Source: JBFWWP01 sp050246115 (GTDB lineage: Bacteria; Planctomycetota; UBA8108; UBA1146; JAJFFE01). Taken from it: 64,000 bases of DNA. Each line of letters starts with the position of its first letter. Position 1 is the stretch's first letter. This document shows positions 34,824-43,892 of the stretch, piece after piece. The notes beneath the pieces are model-generated. The model searched no databases. It was not told where the DNA came from and saw nothing but the letters and a program-made list of their open reading frames with translations. The stretch lies in the NCBI GenBank assembly GCA_050246115.1, contig JBFWWP010000018.1, positions 62,001 through 126,000 on the forward strand. Reading direction: 5' to 3'. The position numbers and the translations under genes are program-made.

Positions 34824-35560
34824 GAATGTCGTCCTTTCGAGACGTGGTTGCGAAGTCGAATCCCAAGGAATGGCCCCCGCCCCTTCGGACGGGAACACTT
34901 TCCGTATTTCAGTCAGCCCGGGTCGTAGATGCCTGCGCCCTCCTTTCCGGCCAAACCCCTCGGTTCGATTTGCAGGTGACCAACCCGTGCGGGGGCGAAG
35001 CTGGGGGACGCCGCTTGGTCGAAGCGAAAGTGGCTCGGAACGTGAACCCAGCTCACCAGGCCCGAAGCACGCCCTGGGAGTGGAAAGTGTCCAAAGATTG
35101 GTGAAGTGAGTTTGAAGACTCTGTGAGAGATCGCGGCACGCGCCCTTGCCCACCGGCTGCGTGTGGCCCGGGAAGGCATCCCCACCGGCATACCGCGGAC
35201 GAGAAGCCCTACGAAACGCTTACCGATTCTTCACATTCGGGCGCAAGGATCTTGCCCGAGTCATTGGGCGGCGCCCGGCGAAGCAACCCCTGCGTCTGCA
35301 AATGCCCTCTGCGTCGAGCCGAACGGGCTGCCGCTTACCAGGACGCTGGTCGCGCCGCGGTTTGCGGCGCGTAGGGGCTCCCGATCATTCACAGCTTCGC
35401 TTCATTCGGGCCGACGGGGTGAAGCAGACACCTATGACGGGCGCAGCCCGCCGCGAGAGGAATGGGTTCCTCTCCCGAGTGTTTGGTCGGTGGGCGACCC
35501 CAGCGGCCGCGTGTTGCCGCTCGGCGAACAGCCCCGGCAGTGAATCCGCAAGAAGGCGTG
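34824..35560. promoter_or_regulatory. 737-bp divergent control region between the beta-helix gene and the TonB-dependent receptor
   Basis: No gene seen. The receptor-proximal 340 bases hold several potential stems (CGGGC/GCCCG types around 35245-35265 and 35438-35450, plus the two perfect repeats listed separately). This suggests a structured leader. I looked for a cobalamin-riboswitch B12 box and did not find one. No consensus -35/-10 pair stands out. Confidence 0.5.
35351..35474 (+). promoter_or_regulatory. Structured leader of the TonB-dependent receptor: two perfect 8-bp hairpins
   Basis: CGCGCCGC pairs with GCGGCGCG across GGTTT (35351-35371). GAGAGGAA pairs with TTCCTCTC across TGGG (35455-35474). 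Both lie within 210 bases of ATG 35561. They could be parts of a regulatory leader. Confidence 0.5.
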
Positions 35561-38419
35561 ATGAAAGATCCCTGGCCGACCGGTCAGGTCCGGGCTCGAG
35601 TCGCCCTGGACCGCGCTGCCGTCGTACTCTCATCCCTTCTGGCGATCGTGCTGCTGAGCGCGCTCGCACTGGAACCGGTCGCTGCGCAGTCCCCGCCGGC
35701 GACCGGGCGCCTCGTTGGACGGGTCCTGACGAGCACGAGTGATCCGCTCCCGGGAGTCGAAGTCGGCGTCGCCGCGCTCGAACTTCGTGCGGTCACCGAC
35801 GCCGACGGCTCGTTTGCGCTCGATCTTCCTAGCGGCGAACATCGAGTGACCATCGCACTCGCCGGCTACGCCACCGAGTTCAAGTCCACCACGGTTACCG
35901 CGGGCGCCGACGCCACTCTCGAGGTTCGACTGCTCCCGGCCACCGTGCAGACCTTGGTGAAGATCGGCAAGCTCGCGGCCGACTCGGAGCGTGGTGGCAT
36001 CGTGCAACGCGCACGCGCGGCCACGACGAAGGACATCATCGGTCGACAAGAGATGGCGGCGCAGAACGTGTCGAACGCGGCCGCCGGCGCCGCGAAGACT
36101 CCGGGAGTCAGCGTCGTGGACGGCAAGTTCGTGGTCGTTCGAGGCCTCGGCGGTCGCTACAGCCTGACGCTCGTGGACAACCGCCAAGTCCCCTCTCCCG
36201 AGCCAGAGCGTCGGGTGGTGCCGCTCGACCTGTTCCCGGCAAACCTCATTGAACGCCTGGAGATCACCAAGGGGTACAGTCCAGACCTACCCGGCGAATT
36301 CGCCGGCGGCTGTGTTCAGGTCAACACGACCGGCGTACCTGCGGTCGGCTTCTTCAAGATCAGCTTCTCGACCGACTACCAGGACGGCACGACGTTCCGC
36401 GGTTTCCGCACGTACGACGGCGGAAGCACCGACGACTGGTCGTTCGACGATGGCACGCGCGAACTTCCCGGCTTGGTCCCGTCCTCGAAGGTGGGTGTCG
36501 GCCAGATGGGCCTTACCGCCGATACGATCCGTTCGATCGGTCTCGACTTCGACAACATTTGGGAAAGCGAACGCGTCACCGCCCGCCCAGACCACAAGCT
36601 CTCGATCAGCTACGGAGACCGCTTCGGTGCGGGCGACCTCGGCACCCTGGGTGTAGTCTCGGCGGTCAACTGGTCCAACAAGTTCCAGCGGGTCGACGAC
36701 GAAGAAGTCCTGCGCGTCATCAACAGCGGCATGTCGACCCAGAATGCCTTCAACCTCGACACTTCGACGTTCCAGGCGGAGCTCAGCGGCCTCCTCAACC
36801 TGACGCTCGAGCTCAATCCAGCCCAGAGTATCGGCATCCGCAACTTCTACTCTCGCTCTTCATCGGACCGCGTGCGCCAACAGACCGGATTTGACACCGG
36901 TCTCAACACCGACGTGCGAGTCGAGCAGTTTCAGTACGTCGAACGCTCGATCCTGACATCGCAGCTATTCGGCGAACACCTGCTGATCGGCGACCTCTTC
37001 TTGCGGTGGCACGCAGCTTATGCACTGACCGAGCGGGACGTCCCGGACCGCCGCCAGATCCAGTACACCGAAGAACTCAATGGTGATTTCACCTTCCGCG
37101 ACGTCTTCGAGAGCGGCAGTCGTGATTTCCTCTATCAGGAGGAGACCGTAACCGATCTGGCTCTCGACCTGTCGATTCCGTTCAACCCACTCGGCATCGA
37201 CGACCCCGACCAAGACCCCGACGAACTCAACCCCTCCCAGCGCATTCAACTGGGAATCTCGCTGGTCGATCGCGATCGCGAGTTCGAGGCCCGCCGTTTC
37301 CGGTTCGTACCCTCGAACACGCCAACCGATGTGAATGGCGACCCGATCGACCTGACGCTGCCCCCGGAGCAGCTCTTCGCGCCGGACAACATCAATCCGG
37401 ACGGTTTCGAGCTGACCGAGTTCACCCGGCCTCAGGACGCCTACGAGGGCACCCAGGAGCTGAACTCCATCTACGGTCTGGTGTCCTTCCGGGTGCACCC
37501 ACGAGTGCGGCTGCACGGCGGGGTTCGCGCCGAGGATTCGGATCAGAAGGTCAGTACCGTGGACCCGTTCTCGAACACTGCCACGGCGGCCGAAGCGCGG
37601 ATCGACGAAGTCGATCTCATGCCCGTGATCAACGTGGCCTTCGAGGTGTACGAACAAATGCAGGTGCGCGTGGGAGCAAGCCGCACCGTCTCGCGACCCG
37701 AGTTCCGTGAGCTGTCACCCTTTCAGTTCCGCGACCAAGCCGGAGGTTTTGCCGCCCGCGGGAATCCCGATCTCGATCGCGCCCTCATCACGAGCTACGA
37801 CCTGCGCTGGGAGTGGTTCCCGGTGGCCGGCGACCTCTACTCCGTGAGCGCCTTCTACAAGGAGTTCAAGGAGCCGATCGAGAAGGTCATCATTCCGACC
37901 GCATCGGATGCGATCACTACCTGGGACAACGCCGAAGAGGCGGAGGTTCTCGGATTCGAGTTCGAACTCCGCAAGGGTTTGGGGTTCATCTCACCGAAGT
38001 ACCTCGCGAACTTCGCGCTCAAGACCAACTACGCGTTGATCGACTCCGAAGTCACCGTGAGCGACAACCCGCTGTTCGTCCAAACGAACGACAAGCGCCC
38101 CCTCGAGGGCCAACCCGAGTACACCTGGAACGCCGGTCTCTTCTACGAGTCCGACGCCCTCGGGCTGTCGTGGGCCGTGCTCCTGAGCACCTTTGGGCCC
38201 AGCGTCAGCGGCGTGGGGTCGCAAGGCGTCGACGACGAGATCGAGCAACCTCGCTACAGCCTGGACTTCACGCTCTCCCAGAACGTAGGAAACGGCTCGA
38301 TTGGGCTCACCGTGGAGAACATCCTGGACGACGACTTTCGCTTCGAACAGAACGGATACAACACCCGCAAGTACCGCAAGGGCATCTCCGTCGGGCTTTC
38401 GTACTCGATCAGCTTTTGA
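35561..38419 (+). CDS. TonB-dependent outer-membrane receptor with N-terminal carboxypeptidase-regulatory-like domain
   Basis: A 952-residue receptor. The signal peptide ends near residue 43 (LALEPVAAQ), a carboxypeptidase-regulatory/CNA-type beta-sandwich covers about 47-127, and the plug about 145-265 (VVVRGLGGRYSLTLVDNRQV). The rest is the 22-strand barrel ending in an aromatic strand (KGISVGLSYSISF). The start ATG 35561 has AGAAGG before it. An N-terminal beta-sandwich is typical of SusC-like, Oar-like and other large receptors that handle bulky or protein ligands. Its divergent partner is a secreted dockerin/beta-helix protein, and a complete TonB energy unit is encoded downstream. The ligand is unknown; the absence of siderophore or B12 genes nearby argues against the classic substrates. 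Confidence 0.92.
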   Translation: MKDPWPTGQVRARVALDRAAVVLSSLLAIVLLSALALEPVAAQSPPATGRLVGRVLTSTSDPLPGVEVGVAALELRAVTDADGSFALDLPSGEHRVTIALAGYATEFKSTTVTAGADATLEVRLLPATVQTLVKIGKLAADSERGGIVQRARAATTKDIIGRQEMAAQNVSNAAAGAAKTPGVSVVDGKFVVVRGLGGRYSLTLVDNRQVPSPEPERRVVPLDLFPANLIERLEITKGYSPDLPGEFAGGCVQVNTTGVPAVGFFKISFSTDYQDGTTFRGFRTYDGGSTDDWSFDDGTRELPGLVPSSKVGVGQMGLTADTIRSIGLDFDNIWESERVTARPDHKLSISYGDRFGAGDLGTLGVVSAVNWSNKFQRVDDEEVLRVINSGMSTQNAFNLDTSTFQAELSGLLNLTLELNPAQSIGIRNFYSRSSSDRVRQQTGFDTGLNTDVRVEQFQYVERSILTSQLFGEHLLIGDLFLRWHAAYALTERDVPDRRQIQYTEELNGDFTFRDVFESGSRDFLYQEETVTDLALDLSIPFNPLGIDDPDQDPDELNPSQRIQLGISLVDRDREFEARRFRFVPSNTPTDVNGDPIDLTLPPEQLFAPDNINPDGFELTEFTRPQDAYEGTQELNSIYGLVSFRVHPRVRLHGGVRAEDSDQKVSTVDPFSNTATAAEARIDEVDLMPVINVAFEVYEQMQVRVGASRTVSRPEFRELSPFQFRDQAGGFAARGNPDLDRALITSYDLRWEWFPVAGDLYSVSAFYKEFKEPIEKVIIPTASDAITTWDNAEEAEVLGFEFELRKGLGFISPKYLANFALKTNYALIDSEVTVSDNPLFVQTNDKRPLEGQPEYTWNAGLFYESDALGLSWAVLLSTFGPSVSGVGSQGVDDEIEQPRYSLDFTLSQNVGNGSIGLTVENILDDDFRFEQNGYNTRKYRKGISVGLSYSISF

Positions 38420-38511
38420 CGTGCACCCAGAGGCGACGGACCACGCGCGACCGACGACAAAGCGCGCGCAGTGGATTGGATGACGAGCGCAGATCTAGAC
38501 AGGGAACGACC

Positions 38512-39201
38512 ATGAGCATCTCTTACCGCATTGCAAATCGCTGGTGCTTCGCTTGCTGTTGGCTCGCGCTGACCTCGTGCCAGAATCCGACGGAGCCGAG
38601 CGCGCCGAGCGAGCCTCGATCGGGAACGGCGGCGACGGCTCCCAGTGAGACACCGACGGAGCTCACCGCTGCGGGCGGACCCGCCCCGACCGAGCCCGCA
38701 TTGGCCTCGGTAGCTGCGGGGGCCGAACCTGCAGCCACCGTGCCGACCGGCAGCCCCGCAGCCCACTACGAAGTTGATTTCACGGATTGGTTCGCCTCGC
38801 CCGAAGACCTGGCGCGCGCGGTGGTCGAAGGGCTCAACACGTACGACTCGAAGAAGCTCGCGGCGATTCGGATGCCGGAGGAGATCTTCAAGAACGTCTG
38901 GTATCCACACTCGCCGCGGTACGCCCCTGACCGTCCAGATGCGCTCCAGTTCATCTGGGAGATGGCGCAAATGAGCTCGGCCAAGGGAATGCGGCGCCTG
39001 ATGATCGACTACGGCCGGAAGGACTTGGTGTTTCGCAAAGTCGAACCCCTCGGCGTGCGCGACTTTGGCCGCTACTTGGTCTGGGACAAGATCACCATCA
39101 CTGTGTTCGATCCGGCGGCCGAGAAGGAGTTCGAGATCGACAAGATGGGCTCACTCATGGAGCTCGACGGGCACTTCCGCCTGTTCGGCTACGAAGATTA
39201 G
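38512..39201 (+). CDS. Lipoprotein of unknown function (first gene of the TonB operon)
   Basis: A 229-residue protein with a lipoprotein signal (CCWLALTSC, lipidated C23) and a Pro/Thr/Ala-rich linker (24-85). A compact C-terminal domain of about 140 residues follows (DWFASPEDLARAVVEGLNTY to LMELDGHFRLFGYED), with the look of an alpha+beta SnoaL/NTF2-type fold. The fold guess is weak. The start ATG 38512 follows AGGGAACG. It lies 92 bases after the receptor gene and 13 bases before the DUF3450-like gene. Probably periplasmic, tethered to a membrane, and part of the same system. Confidence 0.65.
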   Translation: MSISYRIANRWCFACCWLALTSCQNPTEPSAPSEPRSGTAATAPSETPTELTAAGGPAPTEPALASVAAGAEPAATVPTGSPAAHYEVDFTDWFASPEDLARAVVEGLNTYDSKKLAAIRMPEEIFKNVWYPHSPRYAPDRPDALQFIWEMAQMSSAKGMRRLMIDYGRKDLVFRKVEPLGVRDFGRYLVWDKITITVFDPAAEKEFEIDKMGSLMELDGHFRLFGYED

Positions 39202-39214
39202 GAAGCGAGGGAGC

Positions 39215-40105
39215 ATGACTTTCCGGCGAGAACACGAACGAAGCCTCCGCTGCCGGCTGGCCGCGTGGCTAGCGGGCGCGACCGTCTCCCTCCTTGCTTG
39301 GAGTGCGGCTGCCCAGAGTCCTCCGGTTGACGGCCTCTCTCCCGACGAAGGACTTCGCACCAGCGAGATCTTCGACGAGCTACGCCAAGTCGAGCACGAT
39401 CGCCGAACCCGGCTCACCAGCGATCTCGAGCAGCGCCGCAGCGACGACCAACGCCTCGAGGAACTCGCCTCCGAGCGCAAAGCACTGGAACGGGCTGTCG
39501 CCGCCCTCGAAAAGGAACTCTCCAAACGCAAGGAAGCCCAGGTGACCCGCGAGCGTGAACACGCCCGACTCGCGGCGGAGCGCGACCAGCTCGCCGGGGA
39601 GGCGGAGCAGCTGCGCCGTCGCATGCGAGAGTACGCTCAGCGCGTGCGCGCGCAGGTGAGTGCGAGCATTCCCTGGCAACAGGTCGAGCGCATGGATCTG
39701 GTTCAGTCGATCCTGGCGCGACTGGAGACCAAGGGTTCGAGCGACGGCTCGGTTTCCCCAGCGCAGGACCTCGAGGCGGTCGCGAGCCTGCAAACCAGCG
39801 AGGAGTCCCTGGCGCGACTCGTCGAGGCCGGCAGCCTGACCCTGAGCATCGGCTCCGAGCAAACGTCGGTGCGGGCCTTCCGCTGGGGTCTGCTCGCGGT
39901 GCTGTTCGCCAACGAGGGCGGGAGTACGGCTGGCTTCTGTCGCGCCGGCGAAGCGCTCCTCGACGGCGTCAAGAGTCTGACTCCGTACCCAGACGCCGCG
40001 AGCGGCTATGAGCGCGCCTTGGACATCTTGGCCCGGCGGCGGACCCCAGCGCTGGTCGACTTGCGCATTCCGTCGCTGCCGAAGCGGAAGGGAACGAACC
40101 AGTGA
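39215..40105 (+). CDS. DUF3450-like periplasmic coiled-coil protein
   Basis: A 296-residue secreted protein with a signal peptide ending AAAQ near residue 33. A long coiled coil covers about 45-150, then a helical C-terminal part (WQQVERMDLVQSILARLE, SVRAFRWGLLAVLFAN). In Vibrio, Shewanella and relatives, DUF3450 proteins sit exactly here, immediately before ttpC-exbB2-exbD2-tonB2. The position, the coiled coil, and an FRWGLLAVLFAN stretch comparable to the DUF3450 RxGxLAL-type segment support that assignment. It overlaps the next gene by four bases (GTGA). Its role in other species is unclear, probably assisting the TonB complex. Confidence 0.68.
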   Translation: MTFRREHERSLRCRLAAWLAGATVSLLAWSAAAQSPPVDGLSPDEGLRTSEIFDELRQVEHDRRTRLTSDLEQRRSDDQRLEELASERKALERAVAALEKELSKRKEAQVTREREHARLAAERDQLAGEAEQLRRRMREYAQRVRAQVSASIPWQQVERMDLVQSILARLETKGSSDGSVSPAQDLEAVASLQTSEESLARLVEAGSLTLSIGSEQTSVRAFRWGLLAVLFANEGGSTAGFCRAGEALLDGVKSLTPYPDAASGYERALDILARRRTPALVDLRIPSLPKRKGTNQ

Positions 40106-41823
40106 CCCGCCAACACGACTTCCATGCGGCTCGAACCCGCGCGCCCTTCCGATCGCGATGGCACTGGGTCGTCCTCGGCATTCTGTGCGCGAGCGGCTCG
40201 ATCTTCGGGGCGAACGAGGGAGCCGAGCAACCCGACCCGGCTCTGGCCGTACGCAGCGCTCTCGAACAAGCAAAGGCTGACTACGAGACTCTGTGCACGC
40301 GGCTCGCGGCCGAGAGCGAGGCCCGACGCCAAGCCATCGGCTCCGCGATCGCGGCCAACGAACAGCTGCGCGCGCGCGAGAGTCAGTTGCGTGCCGAGCT
40401 CGAGAAGGCACTCGATGAGAGCGATTCCCTGCAGCAGCGAACCGCGGAGCTCGATCTGGCGCTGACGCAACCCCGAGGTCAGACCGCGGCGCTGCGGCAA
40501 GAGATCGCGCGCCAGGCAACGCTCCTGCTCGAGCGATTCCAAGGATCGCTCCTGGGGGCACAGCACCCGAACCTCCTGACGCAAGCCCGGGAGCTCAAGG
40601 ACAGCACCAGCGTCGAGACCCCCGGGCCGGTCGACGTACTGCTCGATCAACTGCTCGACGTGTTCGACATCATCCTCGACGGTTCACAAGATGTCAGTAC
40701 GTTCACCGCTCCAATCCAGCTAGCGGGTGGGCATGGCAAGATCGCCGAAGTGCAAGTGCTTCGGCTCGGACTCCTCGGTGGCTACTACGAGGACCCCGTC
40801 TCCGGGGAGGCCGGTTTCCTCCTGCCGAACGAAGGCAACACGCAACTCGTCGGTCACAACACCGGCGTCACTACGGCACAGCGAGCTGCGATCGCGAGCC
40901 TCGTGCGCAACCCCGAGCAGGGCGGTCTGATTCCCATCGACGTGACCGGCGGGGCGGGACTCGCGGCCCTCCAACTCCAGGACACCGTGGCCGAGTGGTT
41001 CGAGAAGGGGGGCGAGTTCATGTGGGCGCTGCTCGCCATCGCGATCGTGGCAGTGCTCCTCGTCTTCGAGCGTTCGATCATCCTCCTGGTACGCACGCTC
41101 GGCTTGCGCACGCAGATCGACAAAGTGGTGCGGCTCGTCGAAGCGGGTCAGGTCGTCGAAGCCGAAGCGTATTGCGACCGCATTGGCGGCGCTGCCGGCG
41201 GCGTCATGAAGTCAGCGCTGGCTCACCGCGATCGCGACCGGTCCGTCATCGAGGACGCGGTGCAGGAGGCACTCCTGCATCACGCGCCCAAGTTTCAAGC
41301 TCGCCTGAGCTTCATCGCCCTGTGCGCGGCGGTGTCGCCGCTCTTGGGCCTCCTGGGTACGGTGAGCGGGATGATCGGCACCTTCCAGGCGGTCACGGTG
41401 TTCGGCACGAGCGATCCACGCTACATGGCCGGCGGAATCTCGGTGGCGCTCATCACGACCCAAGCCGGCCTCTACCTGGCCATCCCCTGTTTGCTGTTTC
41501 GAGGCGCGCTCGGAGCGGTGGCCGAGAGTGCGCTGGGACGGCTCGAAGCCGGCGCGATGTCGGTCGTGCTCGCCCTCTTGTGCGCCCGCGAGCCCGTGCC
41601 CCACAGACCACCTGCGGCCTCGCCGCCCAGCAACGACGCAACGATGAAGACTCGCAGTTCACGCACGGTCGCCGTCACTGAGCTCAACGCCCCGTCTGCA
41701 CCGGCGGGAAAGCCTATGCCCAAGGCGAAGGGGCACGAGCGTTTCCCGAGCGCTGACGACTCGGAGATCCCGCTCGCGGAGCTCGAGTCCGTCGACACGA
41801 GCGAGGAGGAGAGGAGGCGCTAG
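40102..41823 (+). CDS. ttpC: TtpC-type ExbB/TolQ/MotA-family protein with large periplasmic N-terminus
   Basis: A 573-residue protein. A signal-like helix (WHWVVLGILCASGSIFG), then about 270 residues of periplasmic coiled coil and globular domain, precede the three-helix ExbB/TolQ/MotA core (about 307-330, 395-430, 445-472). The core has the motif PLLGLLGTVSGMIGTF. This size and layout is that of TtpC, the extra ExbB-like protein of Vibrio-type TonB2 systems. A charged tail of about 70 residues follows the last helix. The start GTG 40102 overlaps the upstream TGA, and the stop overlaps the exbB start by one base. It should act with ExbB-ExbD to drive TonB. Confidence 0.85.
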   Translation: MTRQHDFHAARTRAPFRSRWHWVVLGILCASGSIFGANEGAEQPDPALAVRSALEQAKADYETLCTRLAAESEARRQAIGSAIAANEQLRARESQLRAELEKALDESDSLQQRTAELDLALTQPRGQTAALRQEIARQATLLLERFQGSLLGAQHPNLLTQARELKDSTSVETPGPVDVLLDQLLDVFDIILDGSQDVSTFTAPIQLAGGHGKIAEVQVLRLGLLGGYYEDPVSGEAGFLLPNEGNTQLVGHNTGVTTAQRAAIASLVRNPEQGGLIPIDVTGGAGLAALQLQDTVAEWFEKGGEFMWALLAIAIVAVLLVFERSIILLVRTLGLRTQIDKVVRLVEAGQVVEAEAYCDRIGGAAGGVMKSALAHRDRDRSVIEDAVQEALLHHAPKFQARLSFIALCAAVSPLLGLLGTVSGMIGTFQAVTVFGTSDPRYMAGGISVALITTQAGLYLAIPCLLFRGALGAVAESALGRLEAGAMSVVLALLCAREPVPHRPPAASPPSNDATMKTRSSRTVAVTELNAPSAPAGKPMPKAKGHERFPSADDSEIPLAELESVDTSEEERRR

Positions 41824-42506
41824 TGGACCTGTTCGCAAAACTGGTCTCGGTTCTCCAGCAGGGCACGTTGCCCGTCATGGTTCCGCTGGTCGTCATTTGT
41901 CTCGGGATCGGCATCTTGATCGTCGACCGAGTGCTGTACCTCTATGACCCGCGGTTGCTGTGGACCTGGGTGTTCCCGCCGGCCCGCCGACGCTTGCGCG
42001 CTCATCGGGCGCAAATCGGGCGTGCCCTCGAGGCGTTCGTGAACGAACCGACGCGCCACAACCAACGTCGCCTCCTTGACGACTGCCGTCGGTATCAGAC
42101 CCCGTACTCACGCTTCTTGGAGCGCGCGATGCTCGAAGACCTGCTGGGCGCTCAGCCAGAGACGCTCGATTTGTTCCTCGAGCGTGCCCTGCTCCACGAG
42201 GAGCAGGGGATCGAACGCGGTTTCCAACTCCTGTCGACCTTCGCCCGCGCAGCCCCGCTGCTGGGTCTGCTCGGCACAGTCAGTGGGATGATCCAGACGT
42301 TCAGCGCGATGATGGTGTCGTCCACGGGCGACCCCAAGGCGCTTTCGGCCGGCATTTCGGTCGCGTTGATCGCCACCAATGTCGGTTTGATGGTAGGCCT
42401 CCCCGGCGTGATCGGCATGGGCTTCCTGTCGCGCCGAGGGCAAACCCAGCAGGAAGAGATTCGCCTGGCGTCGATGCGACTCCGTGGCCTCGCACCGCTT
42501 GGCTAA
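41823..42506 (+). CDS. exbB: ExbB-type proton channel subunit
   Basis: A 227-residue ExbB/TolQ/MotA family protein with three helices: LPVMVPLVVICLGIGILIV near the N-terminus and the pair around APLLGLLGTVSGMIQTF and SVALIATNVGLMVGLP. The GTVSGMI signature is complete. It starts at GTG 41823 inside the previous stop codon (TAGTG). With ExbD it forms the proton channel that energises TonB across the inner membrane. Two ExbB-type genes in a row is the TonB2/TtpC arrangement. Confidence 0.92.
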   Translation: MDLFAKLVSVLQQGTLPVMVPLVVICLGIGILIVDRVLYLYDPRLLWTWVFPPARRRLRAHRAQIGRALEAFVNEPTRHNQRRLLDDCRRYQTPYSRFLERAMLEDLLGAQPETLDLFLERALLHEEQGIERGFQLLSTFARAAPLLGLLGTVSGMIQTFSAMMVSSTGDPKALSAGISVALIATNVGLMVGLPGVIGMGFLSRRGQTQQEEIRLASMRLRGLAPLG

Positions 42507-42558
42507 CGAACGACAGCGCGAGCTGCCCGTCACGAGTTTTTGAGAAAGAGAGTTGTTC

Positions 42559-42969
42559 ATGTTTCGTCGCTCACGCAAGTCCGCCATGGAAGAAGCGGCC
42601 GTAGACATGGCGCCGTTGATCGACATGACGTTTCTGCTCCTGATCTTCTTCTTGGTCAACACCAACTTCATCAAGGAGACCGGCATCGAGGTCAAGCGCC
42701 CCCAGGCGAGCACAGGTGAGGACCAGAAGGGCGACCTGATCCTGGTGGGGATCAGCAGCGCCGGCACCGTCCACATGAACGGGAAGCGGGTCGATGTCAG
42801 CAATGTCCAAACCATCGTGTCCCGCATGCGCAACGACGCGCCGACAGCGACCGTGGTGTTGGTGGCCGACGAAGGTGCCAAGGCTGGGTTGATCGTCAGT
42901 GTGATCGACGCTTGCAAGCGCGCCGGCGCGCAGGAAGTCAGCTTGGCCACCAAGACGGAAGGTGCGTGA
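42559..42969 (+). CDS. exbD: ExbD-type proton channel subunit
   Basis: A 136-residue ExbD/TolR protein. One helix (about 19-37) carries the essential aspartate D22 in MAPLIDMTFLLLIFFLV. The periplasmic domain includes DLILVGISSAGTVHMNGKRV and VVLVADEGAKAGLIVSVIDA. The start is ATG 42559; TTG 42553 is in frame but less likely. It is 52 bases after exbB and 2 bases before tonB. Size and motifs are standard. Confidence 0.93.
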   Translation: MFRRSRKSAMEEAAVDMAPLIDMTFLLLIFFLVNTNFIKETGIEVKRPQASTGEDQKGDLILVGISSAGTVHMNGKRVDVSNVQTIVSRMRNDAPTATVVLVADEGAKAGLIVSVIDACKRAGAQEVSLATKTEGA

Positions 42970-42971
42970 AC

Positions 42972-43802
42972 ATGTTGAGCCCCGTGCCGAGCACCCGCGC
43001 CTCGACGGCGGAGCAACCGCAGCTCCCGCAGCGGCGCTGGGTCTCCGCATGGGTTGGCGGGAGCGCGGTGACGCTCGCCCTGCTGCTGTTGCTTGCGTGG
43101 CTGCAGCCCGAGACCAAGAAGGATCAACCGGTCGCCAAGCCCACGTTCAAGTTCAAGCTCACGCAGGAGCCCGAAGCACGCAAAGAGCCGCCGCCGCCAC
43201 CGCCCCGACCCACGAAAGCGGAGCCCAAGCGACCGGAGCCGCAGCAACAGGCGAAGGCGCAGCGCGCGAGTCGCCCGGCGCCGACGAAAGCGCCGCGTTC
43301 GGCGGCTCGGAGGACCTCGTCCTTGAGTTCGGTGGCCGGCGTCCAGGGTGGGTTCAAGCTCTCCTCCTTCGGCGCCGGTGGCGGTGGACCGATCCTCGCG
43401 CGGGTCGACGATTCGTACACCGAGTTCGCCCAGAAGGCCGAGGAACTCGTGCGCTACTGGGAGGGCCGTAGTGAAGGCCGCGCTCGTCCGCCCCGTTCGG
43501 GAGCCATTCGTTCCCGTGGGCCCGGCACCAGGGATCCGGTTCCCGGGCCGTTGCTCGCGCCCAACTACCCACGCGACGCCGAGAAGAAGCAGATCGAGGG
43601 TTACGTCAAGGTGCGCATGCAGATCGATCGCAGCGGCAATGTCCGCGAGTACGAGATCATCGAGGCCGAGCCGCCCGGTGTTTTCGAAGCCGAGATGAAG
43701 AAGGTGATTCCGAAGTGGAAGTACCGGCCGGCCACCGACGCGGAAGGCCGACCGGTCGAGGCATGGGTCGATCTCAAGTACGAGTTCAGATTCCCGCGGT
43801 AG
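42972..43802 (+). CDS. tonB: TonB energy-transducing protein
   Basis: A 276-residue TonB. One N-terminal helix (23-44, WVSAWVGGSAVTLALLLLLAWL), a Pro/Lys-rich spanning region (50-115, EPPPPPPRPTKAEPKRPEP), a glycine-rich hinge, and the TonB C-terminal domain (about 200-276) with EGYVKVRMQIDRSGNVREYE and the final VEAWVDLKYEFRF. It would contact the receptor encoded at 35561 and pass on energy from ExbB-ExbD-TtpC. It follows exbD after 2 bases. A 90-base gap with a repeated AGATTCCCGCGGT precedes the next gene. Confidence 0.92.
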   Translation: MLSPVPSTRASTAEQPQLPQRRWVSAWVGGSAVTLALLLLLAWLQPETKKDQPVAKPTFKFKLTQEPEARKEPPPPPPRPTKAEPKRPEPQQQAKAQRASRPAPTKAPRSAARRTSSLSSVAGVQGGFKLSSFGAGGGGPILARVDDSYTEFAQKAEELVRYWEGRSEGRARPPRSGAIRSRGPGTRDPVPGPLLAPNYPRDAEKKQIEGYVKVRMQIDRSGNVREYEIIEAEPPGVFEAEMKKVIPKWKYRPATDAEGRPVEAWVDLKYEFRFPR

Positions 43803-43892
43803 CAACGAGACTCGAGTCTAGCGCATTCAGAGATTCCCGCGGTGGGACTCCTGGGATCCCCGCAGTGGGCCCAGGTATCGGAAGGTACGAAC

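Noticed and set aside
35120..35560. Cobalamin riboswitch upstream of the TonB-dependent receptor
   Set aside because: No B12 box or conserved core of that class could be found, and no B12 genes are nearby.
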